Shown here piece by piece: positions 8,766-18,231 of a stretch of 64,000 nt of DNA. Each line of letters starts with the position of its first letter. Position 1 is the first letter of the stretch. The notes beneath the pieces were generated by a model that worked only from the letters and a program-made list of their open reading frames with translations, ran no database searches and was not told where the DNA came from. A program made the translations under genes and the position numbers. Source of the DNA: Actinomyces sp. ph3 (GTDB lineage: Bacteria > Actinomycetota > Actinomycetes > Actinomycetales > Actinomycetaceae); the NCBI RefSeq assembly GCF_000308055.1, contig NZ_CAGY01000005.1, forward strand, positions 62,001 to 126,000. The letters run 5' to 3'.

Positions 8766-11293
8766 TGTCTCAAACAACCACCGGTTTTCACCTGGGCGCT
8801 CGCGCCGGCTTCCAGGTCTCTCGTCGAGGCCTACCTTCCTGGTTCCTCATTGGTTTAGTTCTGCTTTTCCTTCCCACCATTTGGGTTCACGAGGCCGTTT
8901 TTGGGTCGTGGGTCGGCTTGCGTGCAGCTGCGGCTGGTGTCGCTGCGGGTCTTTTCGTCGCCTGGGCCTCGAGCTTCTGGCGCTGGGATTGGCTATCGAC
9001 TATTGCCGGGCTGATCGCGGCTCACTTCCTCATTGGCGGTGTTGCGGCGTACCCCTCAACAACTTTCTACGGGCTTCCTACCCCACGCACCCTGCAACTC
9101 TTGGTTTTGCAGGTGGTCTATGCGTGGAAGGATCTGCTGACAATCACCCCGCCGGCCTCGGCTTATGTCGGTCCAGCAATGGTTCCTTGGCTGAGCGGCC
9201 TGCTCTGCTCCTTCATCTCGGCGCTATTGGTCCTTCGCGCTGGGCGTGCAATTGCTGCGGTTATTCCCGTAGCCGTTATGGGAGTTATCGGCATTGCTTG
9301 GGGAAAGGGCGGTACCTTCCCGAATATTTGGCTGATCGCCGCATGGTGGGCGCTTGCCTTGGGTTGGTGTGCATGGGCAGATCAGTACCGTCGACTCGAG
9401 GCCGGCTTGGATGTTCGTGTCGGTGGGGCAGCCGCATCGGATACCTCCGCGACGCTGGGGGAGACCACTCAGGGCGGCTCTCAGGGCAGTATCCATCTGG
9501 GGCGCCAAATCGCAGGTGGCGCACTGGTCATTGCAGTTGTTGCAGCTGCCGCTATTCCGCTAACTAATGCCTATGGCCCGTGGTACACCCGCGTTGTGCT
9601 TCGCGATGTTGTCCAACCTCCGCTGGATGCGCGTCAGTATCCCTCTCCGCTGTCTGCTTTCCGTCACTACAACGTTGACTTGCAAGAGCAGAATTTGATC
9701 CACGTGGATGGTCTTCCAGAAGGCGCGCGCGTGCGTATCGGTGTCATGGATAGTTACGACGGAACGACCATGACAATGAGTGCTCCGGGAACTGGTCCCT
9801 CCAATGGCTTTATTCACGTGGGATCGACCTTGCCGCAGCAGCAGGCTCCCGAAGGTAGCTCGTCAGCCCATATGACCTTCACGACCTCGCAGCTCCTTGG
9901 CCCGTGGGTTCCAATCGTCGGTACGCCTTCGACCATGAATTTTGATCAATCTGCATCAGCTTCCGGTACCCAGGCGAACCAACAAGAGGGCAACCCGAAT
10001 GCCGCTGTGGTGAGCACCCTCTCTGATGGTCTCTACTACGACATGTGGGCGAACGCTGCACTTGCGACATCGAAGAACGTTCAGGGCGGAACCATGGTGT
10101 ATTCCATGGATTCAACGGTTGTTCCGATCTGGTCGGATGGCCAGCTGTCAGGAACCCGTGCTGTTCCCTATCGCGGCGGAGATAAGGGCGTTCCCGATTC
10201 GGTTCGTGATCTGGCAACTCAGACCTCAGCAGCCGAGCAGGGCGATCTTGCAAAGGCCCGCGCGATCGAGCGCTACCTCAAGGAAAAAGGCTTCTACTCG
10301 AATGAAGACAATGCTCAGTCGCGCCCGGGTAACCGAGCAGACCGCCTGAGCCGCATGCTTGAAAGCGAGCAGATGATCGGTGACGATGAGCAGTACTCCG
10401 TGCTCATGGCTCTGATGCTGCACAACCTCGGCATGAACGCCAGGGTCGTCATGGGCGCGTATCCGAATGAGTCGAAGGGCGGAGATGTCGATCTTCGCGG
10501 TTCGGATGTCCACGCGTGGGTTGAGGTTGAGTTCCAAGGAGTCGGTTGGGCGGTTTTCGACCCGACTCCGCCGCGCGACCAAAAGCCTCAAACCGATGTT
10601 CCCAAGCCGCGTTCTGTGCCGCGTCCTCAGGTTCTTCAACCGCCAGAGCCTCCCGAACAGCCCGCAGAACTTCCGCCGACAACTACCGATCGCGGTTCAG
10701 ATTCGAATGATGACTCGCGTCTGAAGATTCCGTGGCGAATCATTGCAACCGGTAGCGGAATTCTTGCGATCATCGCAATCCCGCTTCTGGCTATTCTTCT
10801 GGCGAAGAGTCGCCGTACCAAGAAACGTCGTTGGTCCGCGCCCCCGCAGGCGCTCACCGGTTCGTGGGACGAGGTCGTCGATCTCGCGCGCGATGCCGGC
10901 GTTGTCGTGCCGACCGACCTTACCCGTCAAGAGGCCGCGTGGATGCTGACGACATCACCTCTGTGGCCAGCAAGTGCTGCCAAGAGCAGTGCCTCAACCC
11001 CTCAGTGGTATGAATTTGGCGAGGAGCTCCCCAGGCCTGTTCGGGTTGCCCGTTGGGCAGATACGGCGGATTTCTCCGGTGATGAGGTCCAGCCCGAACA
11101 AGCGACTGATTCCTGGCAGATTGTTGATGAGCTGACTCAGGAGCTGCGCGAAAATGCAACTCGCTGGACCCGGATTCGCCGTGCGTTTTCCTTGTCCTCA
11201 CTGAGCGCACGCTACCGCCAAAAGCACGGTGCTTCACCGATCGGTGTACTTCGTCGCCGTCTTCGTCATCCCTTCAGAGGTAAGCAGTCATGA
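8765..11293 (+). CDS. Transglutaminase-like membrane protein with catalytic Cys replaced by Asp
   Basis: This 842-residue protein has about six hydrophobic segments in the first 265 residues, then an extracytoplasmic transglutaminase-like core, a Pro-rich linker, a further membrane segment (about 658-680) and a cytoplasmic tail. The core shows His583 in SDVHAW and Asp599 in FDPTPP, as expected for a papain-like transglutaminase fold. Where the nucleophile Cys is normally found (G-x-C-E-Q-Y/F) the sequence reads GDDEQYS (539-545), so Asp541 takes the Cys position. This suggests a non-catalytic, binding or structural role. It overlaps the DUF58 gene by one base and the kinase gene by four, so it belongs to the same transcription unit. 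Confidence 0.88.
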   Translation: MSQTTTGFHLGARAGFQVSRRGLPSWFLIGLVLLFLPTIWVHEAVFGSWVGLRAAAAGVAAGLFVAWASSFWRWDWLSTIAGLIAAHFLIGGVAAYPSTTFYGLPTPRTLQLLVLQVVYAWKDLLTITPPASAYVGPAMVPWLSGLLCSFISALLVLRAGRAIAAVIPVAVMGVIGIAWGKGGTFPNIWLIAAWWALALGWCAWADQYRRLEAGLDVRVGGAAASDTSATLGETTQGGSQGSIHLGRQIAGGALVIAVVAAAAIPLTNAYGPWYTRVVLRDVVQPPLDARQYPSPLSAFRHYNVDLQEQNLIHVDGLPEGARVRIGVMDSYDGTTMTMSAPGTGPSNGFIHVGSTLPQQQAPEGSSSAHMTFTTSQLLGPWVPIVGTPSTMNFDQSASASGTQANQQEGNPNAAVVSTLSDGLYYDMWANAALATSKNVQGGTMVYSMDSTVVPIWSDGQLSGTRAVPYRGGDKGVPDSVRDLATQTSAAEQGDLAKARAIERYLKEKGFYSNEDNAQSRPGNRADRLSRMLESEQMIGDDEQYSVLMALMLHNLGMNARVVMGAYPNESKGGDVDLRGSDVHAWVEVEFQGVGWAVFDPTPPRDQKPQTDVPKPRSVPRPQVLQPPEPPEQPAELPPTTTDRGSDSNDDSRLKIPWRIIATGSGILAIIAIPLLAILLAKSRRTKKRRWSAPPQALTGSWDEVVDLARDAGVVVPTDLTRQEAAWMLTTSPLWPASAAKSSASTPQWYEFGEELPRPVRVARWADTADFSGDEVQPEQATDSWQIVDELTQELRENATRWTRIRRAFSLSSLSARYRQKHGASPIGVLRRRLRHPFRGKQS

Positions 11294-13290
11294 CCCCTTC
11301 GGTTCCCTCTAGGCGTCTTCCTCCTCCCGAGCTTCCCGGTCACACCTGGCTGCGAGCCCTGGGTTCTGGAGGTTTCGCTGACGTTCACCTCTACCGCCAG
11401 GAGATTCCTGCGCGTGAAGTTGCGGTGAAGGTCGCACGCTCGGTGGGCGACCAGGTTGAATACGCGCAAATCCGTCACGAGGCCGACGTCATGACCTCCA
11501 TTGCCGGCCACCCCGCCGTGGTGGAGTTGTATTCGATTGGGACTTCACCCGATGGCCGTCCCTATTTGGAAATGGAGTTCTGTCCGGTCGCAAACGTTGC
11601 CGAGCAGGTACGCCGAATGCCGATGGCGGTCGATCGAGCACTTGATGTCGTGATTCGCCTGTGTGGAGGCGTTGAGATGCTCCACCGAAATGGCTATGTC
11701 CATCGCGATATTAAGCCAGCGAACGTCATGTTCGACTCCTACAACTACCCGGTTTTGGGAGACTTCGGCGTTGCCTCTCGCATTGGGGCTTTGGAAAAAG
11801 GAAGCCTGGATGGCTTCTCAGTGCTCTGGGCTCCGCCTGAACAACACAATCGCTCCACCCACGCACATCCGACTCAGGATGTGTGGGCGCTGGCAACAAC
11901 CTTGTGGACATTCCTCAGCGGGCGTAGCCCATTCGAGGATCCGGTTGGTGACAATAGTGCTGCCTCGGTGGCTGCTCGAGTCTATGAGGGGCGCATTCGT
12001 GGGCTTTCTCGCCCGGATGCCCCGAAGGAACTTGAGCGCGTTTTGCGCCACGCGATGCAGCTGGATCCCCGGAAGAGGACCGCGTCAGCGGCTGAACTAG
12101 GCCGTCAGCTTCAAGACATTCAGACCCTCATGGGGCGCCCGGTCACCAAGATGGAGTTGCGTGACGGTAATACCGTGGGCAGTTTCGGGGCTCACGGCTC
12201 TTCGGTTGGCGCCGCTGATGATGGAACGGCTGCGTGGGGTGCTGTCCAGGGCGAAAATTCCCCGAATGCAGCTCAAGATGAGGCAACCCGCCTGCGTGCG
12301 ATGCCTTCGATCGATGCCGAGCGAACGCGTTTGCGTGCGCCTTCCCTTGACCTGGGTCAGGCTGCCTCTTCTTCCGCTGCCGAGGCCGCAGCCCCTTCGC
12401 CTGCTTCCGTAACCAATCCGTTCGGCGCGAACGCGGCTCTCGAGAATGCTTCTAGCGGGATGCCGTCGCAGCCCACCGATGCCGCGCTTTCGGGTATGCA
12501 AGGCCCGGGTATGCAAGGTCCGACACCGACCTTGGAAAACCAGCAGGATTTCGCTGGTCTCCAACAACAGGATGCTTCAGCGGTTGGCGCGGGCAGCGAG
12601 CAATTTGGTGCCGGATATGCACCTGCCCCAGACTCGTGGCATGCCCCGGGGCATACCACTCAAAACACCTTCGATACCGGTCATCCCTTGGGTTATCTCC
12701 CATATGGTCGACGTTCAGGTCCGAAGAGGACCATCGCGATCATCGCGCTTGTTGTCATGGCAATGGTGGTCTTAGGCGCCGTCATTGTTGCAATGCTGAC
12801 GGGCGGAGGCAGCATCATCGGGGTGGGGAATCAGACTTCTTCCCCTACGGCCTCGGCAAGTAGTTCTTCAACGCAGGGATCGCAGGGTGAAGACCCGATT
12901 GCAGTTCCTCCGCCTGCGGTTGATCAACTGGTTGCGCGCGTGAATGGCGAGGATATCCAGTGGAGTTGGACTGACCCAGCGGTTGGGACCACATCGGCCG
13001 GACATCGGCGCTATGTCTATACCGTTTCAAAGCCGGGAGTGGATGATGCGGTTGCTGAGACGCGCCAGAATGCGGTGTCGGTAAAGGCAGTTCCCGGTGA
13101 AGTATGTATCGAGGTCGTGTCAGTGGCCGAAAATGGGCGCGCCTCGCAGCCCACGAAGAACTGCGTGAGCATCCCCGAAAATGGGAATGGCCAGAACCAA
13201 GAGGGCGATAAGAACCAGCAGGGTAATGGGCAGCAAGGTAATGGGCAGAGCCCACAGGGCGACGCAAATACGAATAAAGAGCAGCACTAA
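11290..13290 (+). CDS. Transmembrane serine/threonine protein kinase
   Basis: A complete Hanks-type kinase domain fills the first 285 residues: glycine loop LGSGGFADV, Lys47 in VAVKVA, HRDIKPANV (His138, Asp140), DFG at 158-160 and an APPE-like motif. A linker rich in Ala, Ser and Gln follows, with two copies of a GPGMQGP-like unit. One membrane segment lies at about 480-502. The external part is an FN3-like domain (about 540-630) and a Gly/Asn/Gln-rich tail. No PASTA repeats are present. The start overlaps the preceding stop by four bases (ATGA). The kinase resembles Pkb2-type kinases of the Bifidobacterium PFNA cluster. Likely substrates are the FHA proteins of this island (21701-23086 and 42960-44486); that is inferred from context. 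Confidence 0.93.
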   Translation: MTPSVPSRRLPPPELPGHTWLRALGSGGFADVHLYRQEIPAREVAVKVARSVGDQVEYAQIRHEADVMTSIAGHPAVVELYSIGTSPDGRPYLEMEFCPVANVAEQVRRMPMAVDRALDVVIRLCGGVEMLHRNGYVHRDIKPANVMFDSYNYPVLGDFGVASRIGALEKGSLDGFSVLWAPPEQHNRSTHAHPTQDVWALATTLWTFLSGRSPFEDPVGDNSAASVAARVYEGRIRGLSRPDAPKELERVLRHAMQLDPRKRTASAAELGRQLQDIQTLMGRPVTKMELRDGNTVGSFGAHGSSVGAADDGTAAWGAVQGENSPNAAQDEATRLRAMPSIDAERTRLRAPSLDLGQAASSSAAEAAAPSPASVTNPFGANAALENASSGMPSQPTDAALSGMQGPGMQGPTPTLENQQDFAGLQQQDASAVGAGSEQFGAGYAPAPDSWHAPGHTTQNTFDTGHPLGYLPYGRRSGPKRTIAIIALVVMAMVVLGAVIVAMLTGGGSIIGVGNQTSSPTASASSSSTQGSQGEDPIAVPPPAVDQLVARVNGEDIQWSWTDPAVGTTSAGHRRYVYTVSKPGVDDAVAETRQNAVSVKAVPGEVCIEVVSVAENGRASQPTKNCVSIPENGNGQNQEGDKNQQGNGQQGNGQSPQGDANTNKEQH

Positions 13291-13317
13291 CTACTCTGAA
13301 ATTCGGCATACGCCACT

Positions 13318-14601
13318 TCACGCCTCTTTACTGCGCAATCTACGAATCAAGAGCACTGCGACAACAATCGTGAGGCCCGCGCCAGAGATTCCCAATGCCC
13401 ACATTCGACGCGGAGTCGTCGTATCAACCGGAAGATCAGGTTTCACCATAACCGGATCTGCGGTCTTTTGAATCGGCGGATACAAGGGGTTTGTGGGTCC
13501 TGGCATCTTCCCGTCGTTGACGAAATTCAATGCGTTAAAGGGTGCGACGATTCCCCAGCCCTCTTCGGCAGTGCGCTGTGAAGGGGTTGGGCGAAGTGCA
13601 GTTGCCAGAAGTCGATACTTCCACTGATCGGGGGTCTCGTTCGGATACCTTGCAGCAATCAACGCAACAATTGCGCCCACGTATCCCGTCGCATACGAGG
13701 TAGAGGCTCCCTGCGTTGCGAACATGCAGTCACCGTTTGCAAAGAAGGTCGACGCAATTTGCGAACCGGGTGCAGCGATTTCTACGTGGGTTCCATGGAC
13801 GACGGACTGGCTGGGGTTACCTTGCGCATCGACCGCGGTGACGGCCAAGGCCTCGGGATATCCCGCGGGGAAGCGCACCGCAGTGTCTTGCGATCCCGAC
13901 TGGGTTTGTTCGACATTGCCTGCCGAGGCCACGACCAGCGCACCCTTGGAGTGCGCGTACTGGGTGGCTGTGCGCAGGGCAACATCGTCAGAGGTCAAGG
14001 ATTGCGGGACGATGATGACGCGAATTCCCTGATCCGCAGCCCAACGAATACCGTCGGCTGTTCGCGCGGCTGTCGGTCCTTTACCCGCGCGCTTGCTGTC
14101 ATCGGAATTATCGACATACACACGGACAGGGACAATGGTTGCCCGCGGGGCGAAGCCGACGACACCCGAACCTGAGACCTCGCGCGCGGCGATCTGCCCC
14201 GCGATTGCAGTGCCATGTCCAAAGGCGTCTTTTCGTCCGTCACCAGACTCAACCAGGTCGGTACCCGGCTCGACTGCGTCCTTGAAATGGGCATTTCCAG
14301 CGGCAACACCCGAATCGACGATCGCAACGCGCACTTGGCCCTGTGACAGTTTCAAGGCCTCTTTCATTCCGAGGAACGAGTAGGCCGAAGGTGGCTGAGT
14401 GATCCACTTATCGATACCGATTTGGCAGCCCTCTTCGGGCTGCTTTGTGGCGGATCCACGCTTTTGCTGCGAGTTCGTCTGGTCGTTTCCTTGAGTCTCA
14501 CCCGGTGTGGGTGTATCCGCATATGCGGAAGGAAGCGCAACTGCGCCACACAGCGCCAGTGCGGCAAGAGCGCTCAGCGTGCAATTTGTCAGTCGATTCA
14601 C
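13318..14601 (-). CDS. mycP: Type VII secretion-associated subtilisin-like protease (mycosin) MycP
   Basis: This S8-family protease has about 427 residues. The signal peptide is clear (leucine/alanine-rich core ending AYA). The catalytic triad is visible: Asp96 in VAIVDSGV, His129 in FGHGTAIAG and Ser302 in TSYATGYV, with an SAGN oxyanion motif. One C-terminal membrane segment (ALGISGAGLTIVVAVLLI) and a basic tail follow, the layout of mycosins. In mycobacterial ESX systems MycP is a stable part of the membrane complex. The GTG at 14601 was chosen because it overlaps the eccB stop as GTGA. A TTG at 14622 could add seven residues. It is the last gene of the eccD-eccB-mycP run. Confidence 0.94.
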   Translation of the reverse strand: MNRLTNCTLSALAALALCGAVALPSAYADTPTPGETQGNDQTNSQQKRGSATKQPEEGCQIGIDKWITQPPSAYSFLGMKEALKLSQGQVRVAIVDSGVAAGNAHFKDAVEPGTDLVESGDGRKDAFGHGTAIAGQIAAREVSGSGVVGFAPRATIVPVRVYVDNSDDSKRAGKGPTAARTADGIRWAADQGIRVIIVPQSLTSDDVALRTATQYAHSKGALVVASAGNVEQTQSGSQDTAVRFPAGYPEALAVTAVDAQGNPSQSVVHGTHVEIAAPGSQIASTFFANGDCMFATQGASTSYATGYVGAIVALIAARYPNETPDQWKYRLLATALRPTPSQRTAEEGWGIVAPFNALNFVNDGKMPGPTNPLYPPIQKTADPVMVKPDLPVDTTTPRRMWALGISGAGLTIVVAVLLIRRLRSKEA

Positions 14602-15941
14602 TGAGCACCAACCGTTTCCCAAGCAGCAGCGGAAGTGAGTTCTTGCCCCTCAGGAACGAGTGCAAGCCATGCTGCCGGAATGGGAGAGACCGCAGTTTCG
14701 GGCAGCCCCAAGCGTTGCAGTGAATCGCTGGGGTTATTTCCCAAACCGTGGACCTTCCCGATGTCAGAGACAAACACGATAGGACCGCTTGAACCGCCGG
14801 AGGAGGAACGGACCAGTGCACCTGAACCGCCTCGAACATTGACCTCGCGCGGGTGAAGCTGAGCGAGCTCGGAGGTGGGAATGGACTTAAGAACGGTCTC
14901 TGCCTTGGAGTGGTTCACAACGAGCTGAGCGCATGGCGCCGCATCGGCCCCCAGAACTTCACCGACCTGGCTGGGCCAATCCGAGGGGATAACGCCCTGG
15001 CTATTCACCGTCAGTGATGCCAGTTCTGAGAGGTCAATTATGAGGTTTTGCGGACTTCCGCGGTCTGCCCACGAGGCCTGGTAGAGCTTGTAGGAGAAGT
15101 CCGTCAGCGGAGTAATAGTTCCGTCGTCAGTGATGACGTAGCGACGCGGTGTTCCGGATTCGTCGACCTCGATGATGGTTCCGACCTGTGCTGCGGTGAT
15201 TCGCGGCGACATGCCTGAAACCGGGCGACCCAGGTTCGGGATATCGACGGGTGCCAAAGTTGACCCTTCGGTGAACAAGTTCAGCCAAGCTGCACTCACC
15301 GGGGTGATAGTGCGTCCGGACAGGTCGAGCACGTTAACAATGGCTTGTGCGTGCGCAATTTCGATGGGGTAGCGAACCCCACCTGTGACCAAGTAGAGCC
15401 TTCCTTCGTTGGAAACGAGGGCGCTGGTTGCGTTGCTGAGGCCCTCGGGGTTACCAGCGACCCAAGTTTTGATTCCTGACGAGGCCGCGCATGAGGTCCA
15501 GTCGTAGGAGTGCAGTTGGTCTGCAGTTGGGATGTCGTCGGGCACATCGCTCAGGCCGATCGCGCTTCCGCGGGGGATTCCCTCCAGCGAGGAGGTCGAC
15601 ACCGAGGAAGTCACAAGCTTTCCGCTTTCGCTGAGAAGCTTGGCGGAGGTGACGTTAGAAACGGGGCGAAGTGTTCCTTCGATCGAGTAGTAGCGTGCAC
15701 CTTCACCCTTCGTGATGATGAGGTGCGAGTCTTGCCAACCGCTGGGAAGCGTCGGCACGAACCTACCGACAGCAACTGCAATGAGAACTGCAAGTGCGGC
15801 AAGCGAGGCCCCGACGATTAGAGGGCGAGTGGTTGATTTTGATTCGAGTTCTTTTCCTCCGGGAGTACCAGAGGTGAAGGCTGTGACCAGGCGGCGACGA
15901 TTGAAGCGCTGTGCCTCAAGGATGTCCTTGTTTGATGGCAT
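14598..15941 (-). CDS. eccB: Type VII secretion core protein EccB
   Basis: EccB is a membrane-anchored core component of the ESX secretion complex with a large outer domain. The N-terminus carries the family's cytoplasmic stretch EAQRFNRRRLVTAF, then a single membrane segment (about 42-62 of the protein). The long extracytoplasmic region begins GWQDSHLIITKGEGARYY and has several conserved Cys. Length (447) is close to the usual 450-500. The ATG at 15941 overlaps the eccD stop in TAATG and has GGGGG nine bases upstream; an ATG at 15956 would add five residues. The gene is translationally coupled to eccD upstream and mycP downstream. Confidence 0.95.
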   Translation of the reverse strand: MPSNKDILEAQRFNRRRLVTAFTSGTPGGKELESKSTTRPLIVGASLAALAVLIAVAVGRFVPTLPSGWQDSHLIITKGEGARYYSIEGTLRPVSNVTSAKLLSESGKLVTSSVSTSSLEGIPRGSAIGLSDVPDDIPTADQLHSYDWTSCAASSGIKTWVAGNPEGLSNATSALVSNEGRLYLVTGGVRYPIEIAHAQAIVNVLDLSGRTITPVSAAWLNLFTEGSTLAPVDIPNLGRPVSGMSPRITAAQVGTIIEVDESGTPRRYVITDDGTITPLTDFSYKLYQASWADRGSPQNLIIDLSELASLTVNSQGVIPSDWPSQVGEVLGADAAPCAQLVVNHSKAETVLKSIPTSELAQLHPREVNVRGGSGALVRSSSGGSSGPIVFVSDIGKVHGLGNNPSDSLQRLGLPETAVSPIPAAWLALVPEGQELTSAAAWETVGAQ

Positions 15942-17251
15942 TACAGGATCCCCCATACCAGAGTCGTGATGGGCACCAGTGCCAGCAAGCTGATGAGCGA
16001 GAGTGTGTCAGCGATTCGAGTGACCCACGGGCGCATCTTTGGATCGATAACGGTCAGTGCCAAGACAAGGCCGGTTGCAGTGAAGAGCAATAGGACAATC
16101 GGAATGAGTGCCTGGGGCATGAGGATCGCGCTACCGATCGCGCTAACAAGGATCAGGATGATGCCTAGAATCGCGCCGATCAGGACCTCGACTCGCGAAC
16201 GCAAGGATCGCGTTGAAAGCAGAAGAGCAACGCCTCCGCAGATGAGAAGGAGTAGTGAATAGCGGGTATCAAGAAGGAGCGGAACACAGATCAAGATTCC
16301 CAGCGAAGCGCCAGTTTTAAGGGAGATGGTCAGGATATGACCGTCGTTTACCTTGCGAACAACCTGGTAGGCATCGATAGTTTCGGGGTTTCCTGTCACG
16401 CGAATAGGAATTCGGGCCATCGCAAACCAGGGGGCGATCAAAATAAGCACTATTAATAAGGTATAGATTGTACTTGCTGAGCGCTGGGTTGAAAGGTGCC
16501 CAAATCCCGTAAGCAAGCCAATTGTTGCGGCTGAAAAGCCATAGGTGAGGGGCGCAGCAATGGAGCCGTGCAGGTTCTTGGGAAGAATGATCAGCAGAAT
16601 TGCTGCGCTGACGATCGCTGCAATTCCAAAGCCGGCCAACGGAAGGGCTGACCAAGAGCCAGGGATTGCGCTCATGACTGCGCTACCGGCAAGGATCGGA
16701 ATTGAGTGCGCAAGAGAGAGGGGAGCAAGGCGCTGGGTTGAGCGTGAAATCAGCGCGCAGGCTAGAGAAGCCAGTAAAGTTCCGGCCAATCCGGTAATTA
16801 AACCAAGGTAGTTTCCTCGACCTCCGGTGAAGATCAGAACGGCTGCGGTGAGGACTAACAGCGCTGAAGCATGTGTGCTAAGATCTACCGAATTGTCAGA
16901 ATTCCATGGAGCCTGATCGTTTTCGACCGCGGTTCCCACGGCCTCGACCAAGTCGTCATAGCGCAAATCCTGTGTGCTGTCGCCGATTTTCGACAGAATC
17001 AGAACGGATCCGGCTTGGATTCCCTGGTTGATCAGGGTCTGGCTTTGATCAAGAACTTGGCCCTGAGAATTCGTAATTCGGTATCCCTGAGAGGCAGAAC
17101 TGGCCGATAATTGTGTGATTTGCGACACAATATTTGGGGCAAATTCGGCCAGTGCAACGTTCGTTGGGACCGACATGTCGACGGTGTGCTCACCCATGCG
17201 AATGCTAACGGGCATAAGGGCTGGAGGCCTGGATGCGGTAGTGCTTGCCAT
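15941..17251 (-). CDS. eccD: Type VII secretion core membrane protein EccD (first copy)
   Basis: EccD forms the membrane channel-like part of ESX complexes. This 436-residue protein has an N-terminal ubiquitin-like (YukD) domain of about 100 residues (starting around VSIRMGEHTVDMSVP) and a linker. Some eleven hydrophobic helices then extend from about 125 to the C-terminus, the EccD architecture. It is the first gene of a minus-strand unit with eccB and mycP and is divergent from the WXG100 gene at 17431. A second, more distant EccD-like protein is encoded at 23083-24474, so the two may pair in one complex (inference). Confidence 0.92.
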   Translation of the reverse strand: MASTTASRPPALMPVSIRMGEHTVDMSVPTNVALAEFAPNIVSQITQLSASSASQGYRITNSQGQVLDQSQTLINQGIQAGSVLILSKIGDSTQDLRYDDLVEAVGTAVENDQAPWNSDNSVDLSTHASALLVLTAAVLIFTGGRGNYLGLITGLAGTLLASLACALISRSTQRLAPLSLAHSIPILAGSAVMSAIPGSWSALPLAGFGIAAIVSAAILLIILPKNLHGSIAAPLTYGFSAATIGLLTGFGHLSTQRSASTIYTLLIVLILIAPWFAMARIPIRVTGNPETIDAYQVVRKVNDGHILTISLKTGASLGILICVPLLLDTRYSLLLLICGGVALLLSTRSLRSRVEVLIGAILGIILILVSAIGSAILMPQALIPIVLLLFTATGLVLALTVIDPKMRPWVTRIADTLSLISLLALVPITTLVWGIL

Positions 17252-17290
17252 GAGGTTCCTTTGCTCAATAGTGCTGCCTTAAGCCTAGCT

Positions 17291-17304
17291 GGTTTCATGA
17301 AACC
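17291..17304. promoter_or_regulatory. Perfect 14-bp palindrome in the divergent eccD / WXG100 promoter region
   Basis: GGTTTCATGAAACC is a perfect palindrome 40 bases upstream of eccD and 127 bases upstream of the WXG100 gene at 17431. Its position in the only divergent promoter region of the structural T7SS genes suggests an operator. No regulator gene was recognised nearby. Confidence 0.45.
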
Positions 17305-17430
17305 TGTATTTGCATTCCCAGATCGCTTCGATAATGTAATACCCGACATCGCGATTGTGCCCTCCGTTACAGAGGGTCGATCAATGCAAGACTTCGGGGG
17401 GACCCGAACGAAAAACTAGGAGGGTGGACC

Positions 17431-17751
17431 ATGAGCGGTGCAAATATTTCTGCGGAACAAGCCAGCTATGATGCCATTCGCACAGCTGTCACTAACCTGC
17501 AGGCCTACCTGCAGGGCCTGAACGCAAAGGTTAAGGGTGAGGTCGCTACCGCTATCGGTGGTTGGCAGGGTGGCGCCTCGCAGGCGTTCAACTCCGTCAT
17601 GGAGCAGTGGGATGCTGGCTCGACCAAGACCACTCAGGCACTGACCGATTTCGATAGCGCACTTGCCTCGGTCGGCGCTCAGACAATTCAGAACGAACAA
17701 GATGCCCAGCAGTCTGTCGCCAAGACCGGCGCTGCAATGCTGAACATCTGA
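17431..17751 (+). CDS. WXG100-family T7SS protein (EsxA/EsxB-like), first of pair
   Basis: This 106-residue helical-hairpin protein carries the WXG turn as Trp-Gln-Gly (GGWQGGASQAF, about residue 45), flanked by two long amphipathic helices as in EsxA/EsxB. WXG100 proteins are secreted substrates and form dimers with each other or with larger substrates. A strong ribosome binding site (AGGAGGG) precedes the ATG. The gene is followed after 17 bases by a second WXG100 gene, a typical heterodimer pair. It stands divergent to eccD-eccB-mycP. Which member corresponds to EsxA or EsxB cannot be decided from sequence alone. Confidence 0.93.
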   Translation: MSGANISAEQASYDAIRTAVTNLQAYLQGLNAKVKGEVATAIGGWQGGASQAFNSVMEQWDAGSTKTTQALTDFDSALASVGAQTIQNEQDAQQSVAKTGAAMLNI

Positions 17752-17768
17752 GCAGATTGGAGTAGGAA

Positions 17769-18080
17769 ATGAACGGTGGAGATTTTCGCGTAAGCCCGGA
17801 GCTGCTCCAGCAGGTCTCGGCTGATCTGCGCACGCAGGCAACCGATCTGCTCAGCCAGCTTGATCAGTTCAATAAGGACGTTGAAGCACGTAGCGCCACA
17901 TGGGAAGGTGCTGCGAAGGAATCCTACACCCAGAAGCATGGTGAGTGGACCGCTGGTATGCATCAGATGCAGCAGGCTCTTGATGCCTTCGCAGGTCTGG
18001 TTGATCAGCTTGCTGGCAACTACGTCGTGACCGATAACACGGGTGCGCGTACCTTCAATGGCCTGGCTACTGGCCGCTGA
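17769..18080 (+). CDS. WXG100-family T7SS protein, second of pair
   Basis: This 103-residue protein has WEG (ATWEGAAKESY, about residue 42) between two helices. It is the likely heterodimer partner of the WXG100 protein encoded 17 bases upstream. The C-terminal helix runs into a short tail with Val, Thr and Asn. Both genes probably share one promoter in the region 17252-17430. The pair sits beside the eccD, eccB and mycP genes, so these are the best candidates for the basic substrates of this system. Confidence 0.92.
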   Translation: MNGGDFRVSPELLQQVSADLRTQATDLLSQLDQFNKDVEARSATWEGAAKESYTQKHGEWTAGMHQMQQALDAFAGLVDQLAGNYVVTDNTGARTFNGLATGR

Positions 18081-18141
18081 TACAACTCATGCGTAGCGCT
18101 CGTGAGTGTTGCGCGTAAACGGCGTGTGGGTGAGTAGAGAA

Positions 18142-18196
18142 ATCTGCCCACCCACTGCCGTACCTACAACAACTTGATCGGCCAATGTGGGCAGAT
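18142..18196. promoter_or_regulatory. Inverted repeat ATCTGCCCAC ... GTGGGCAGAT between WXG100 pair and next gene
   Basis: Two perfect 10-base arms (18142-18151 and 18187-18196) enclose 35 bases. There is no T-tract, so a simple terminator is unlikely. It could be an RNA hairpin or a paired binding site between the WXG100 pair and the gene at 18232. Confidence 0.35.
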
Positions 18197-18231
18197 CGTT
18201 GAATTAGGCTTCCTTAGAGGGGAAATCAGCC

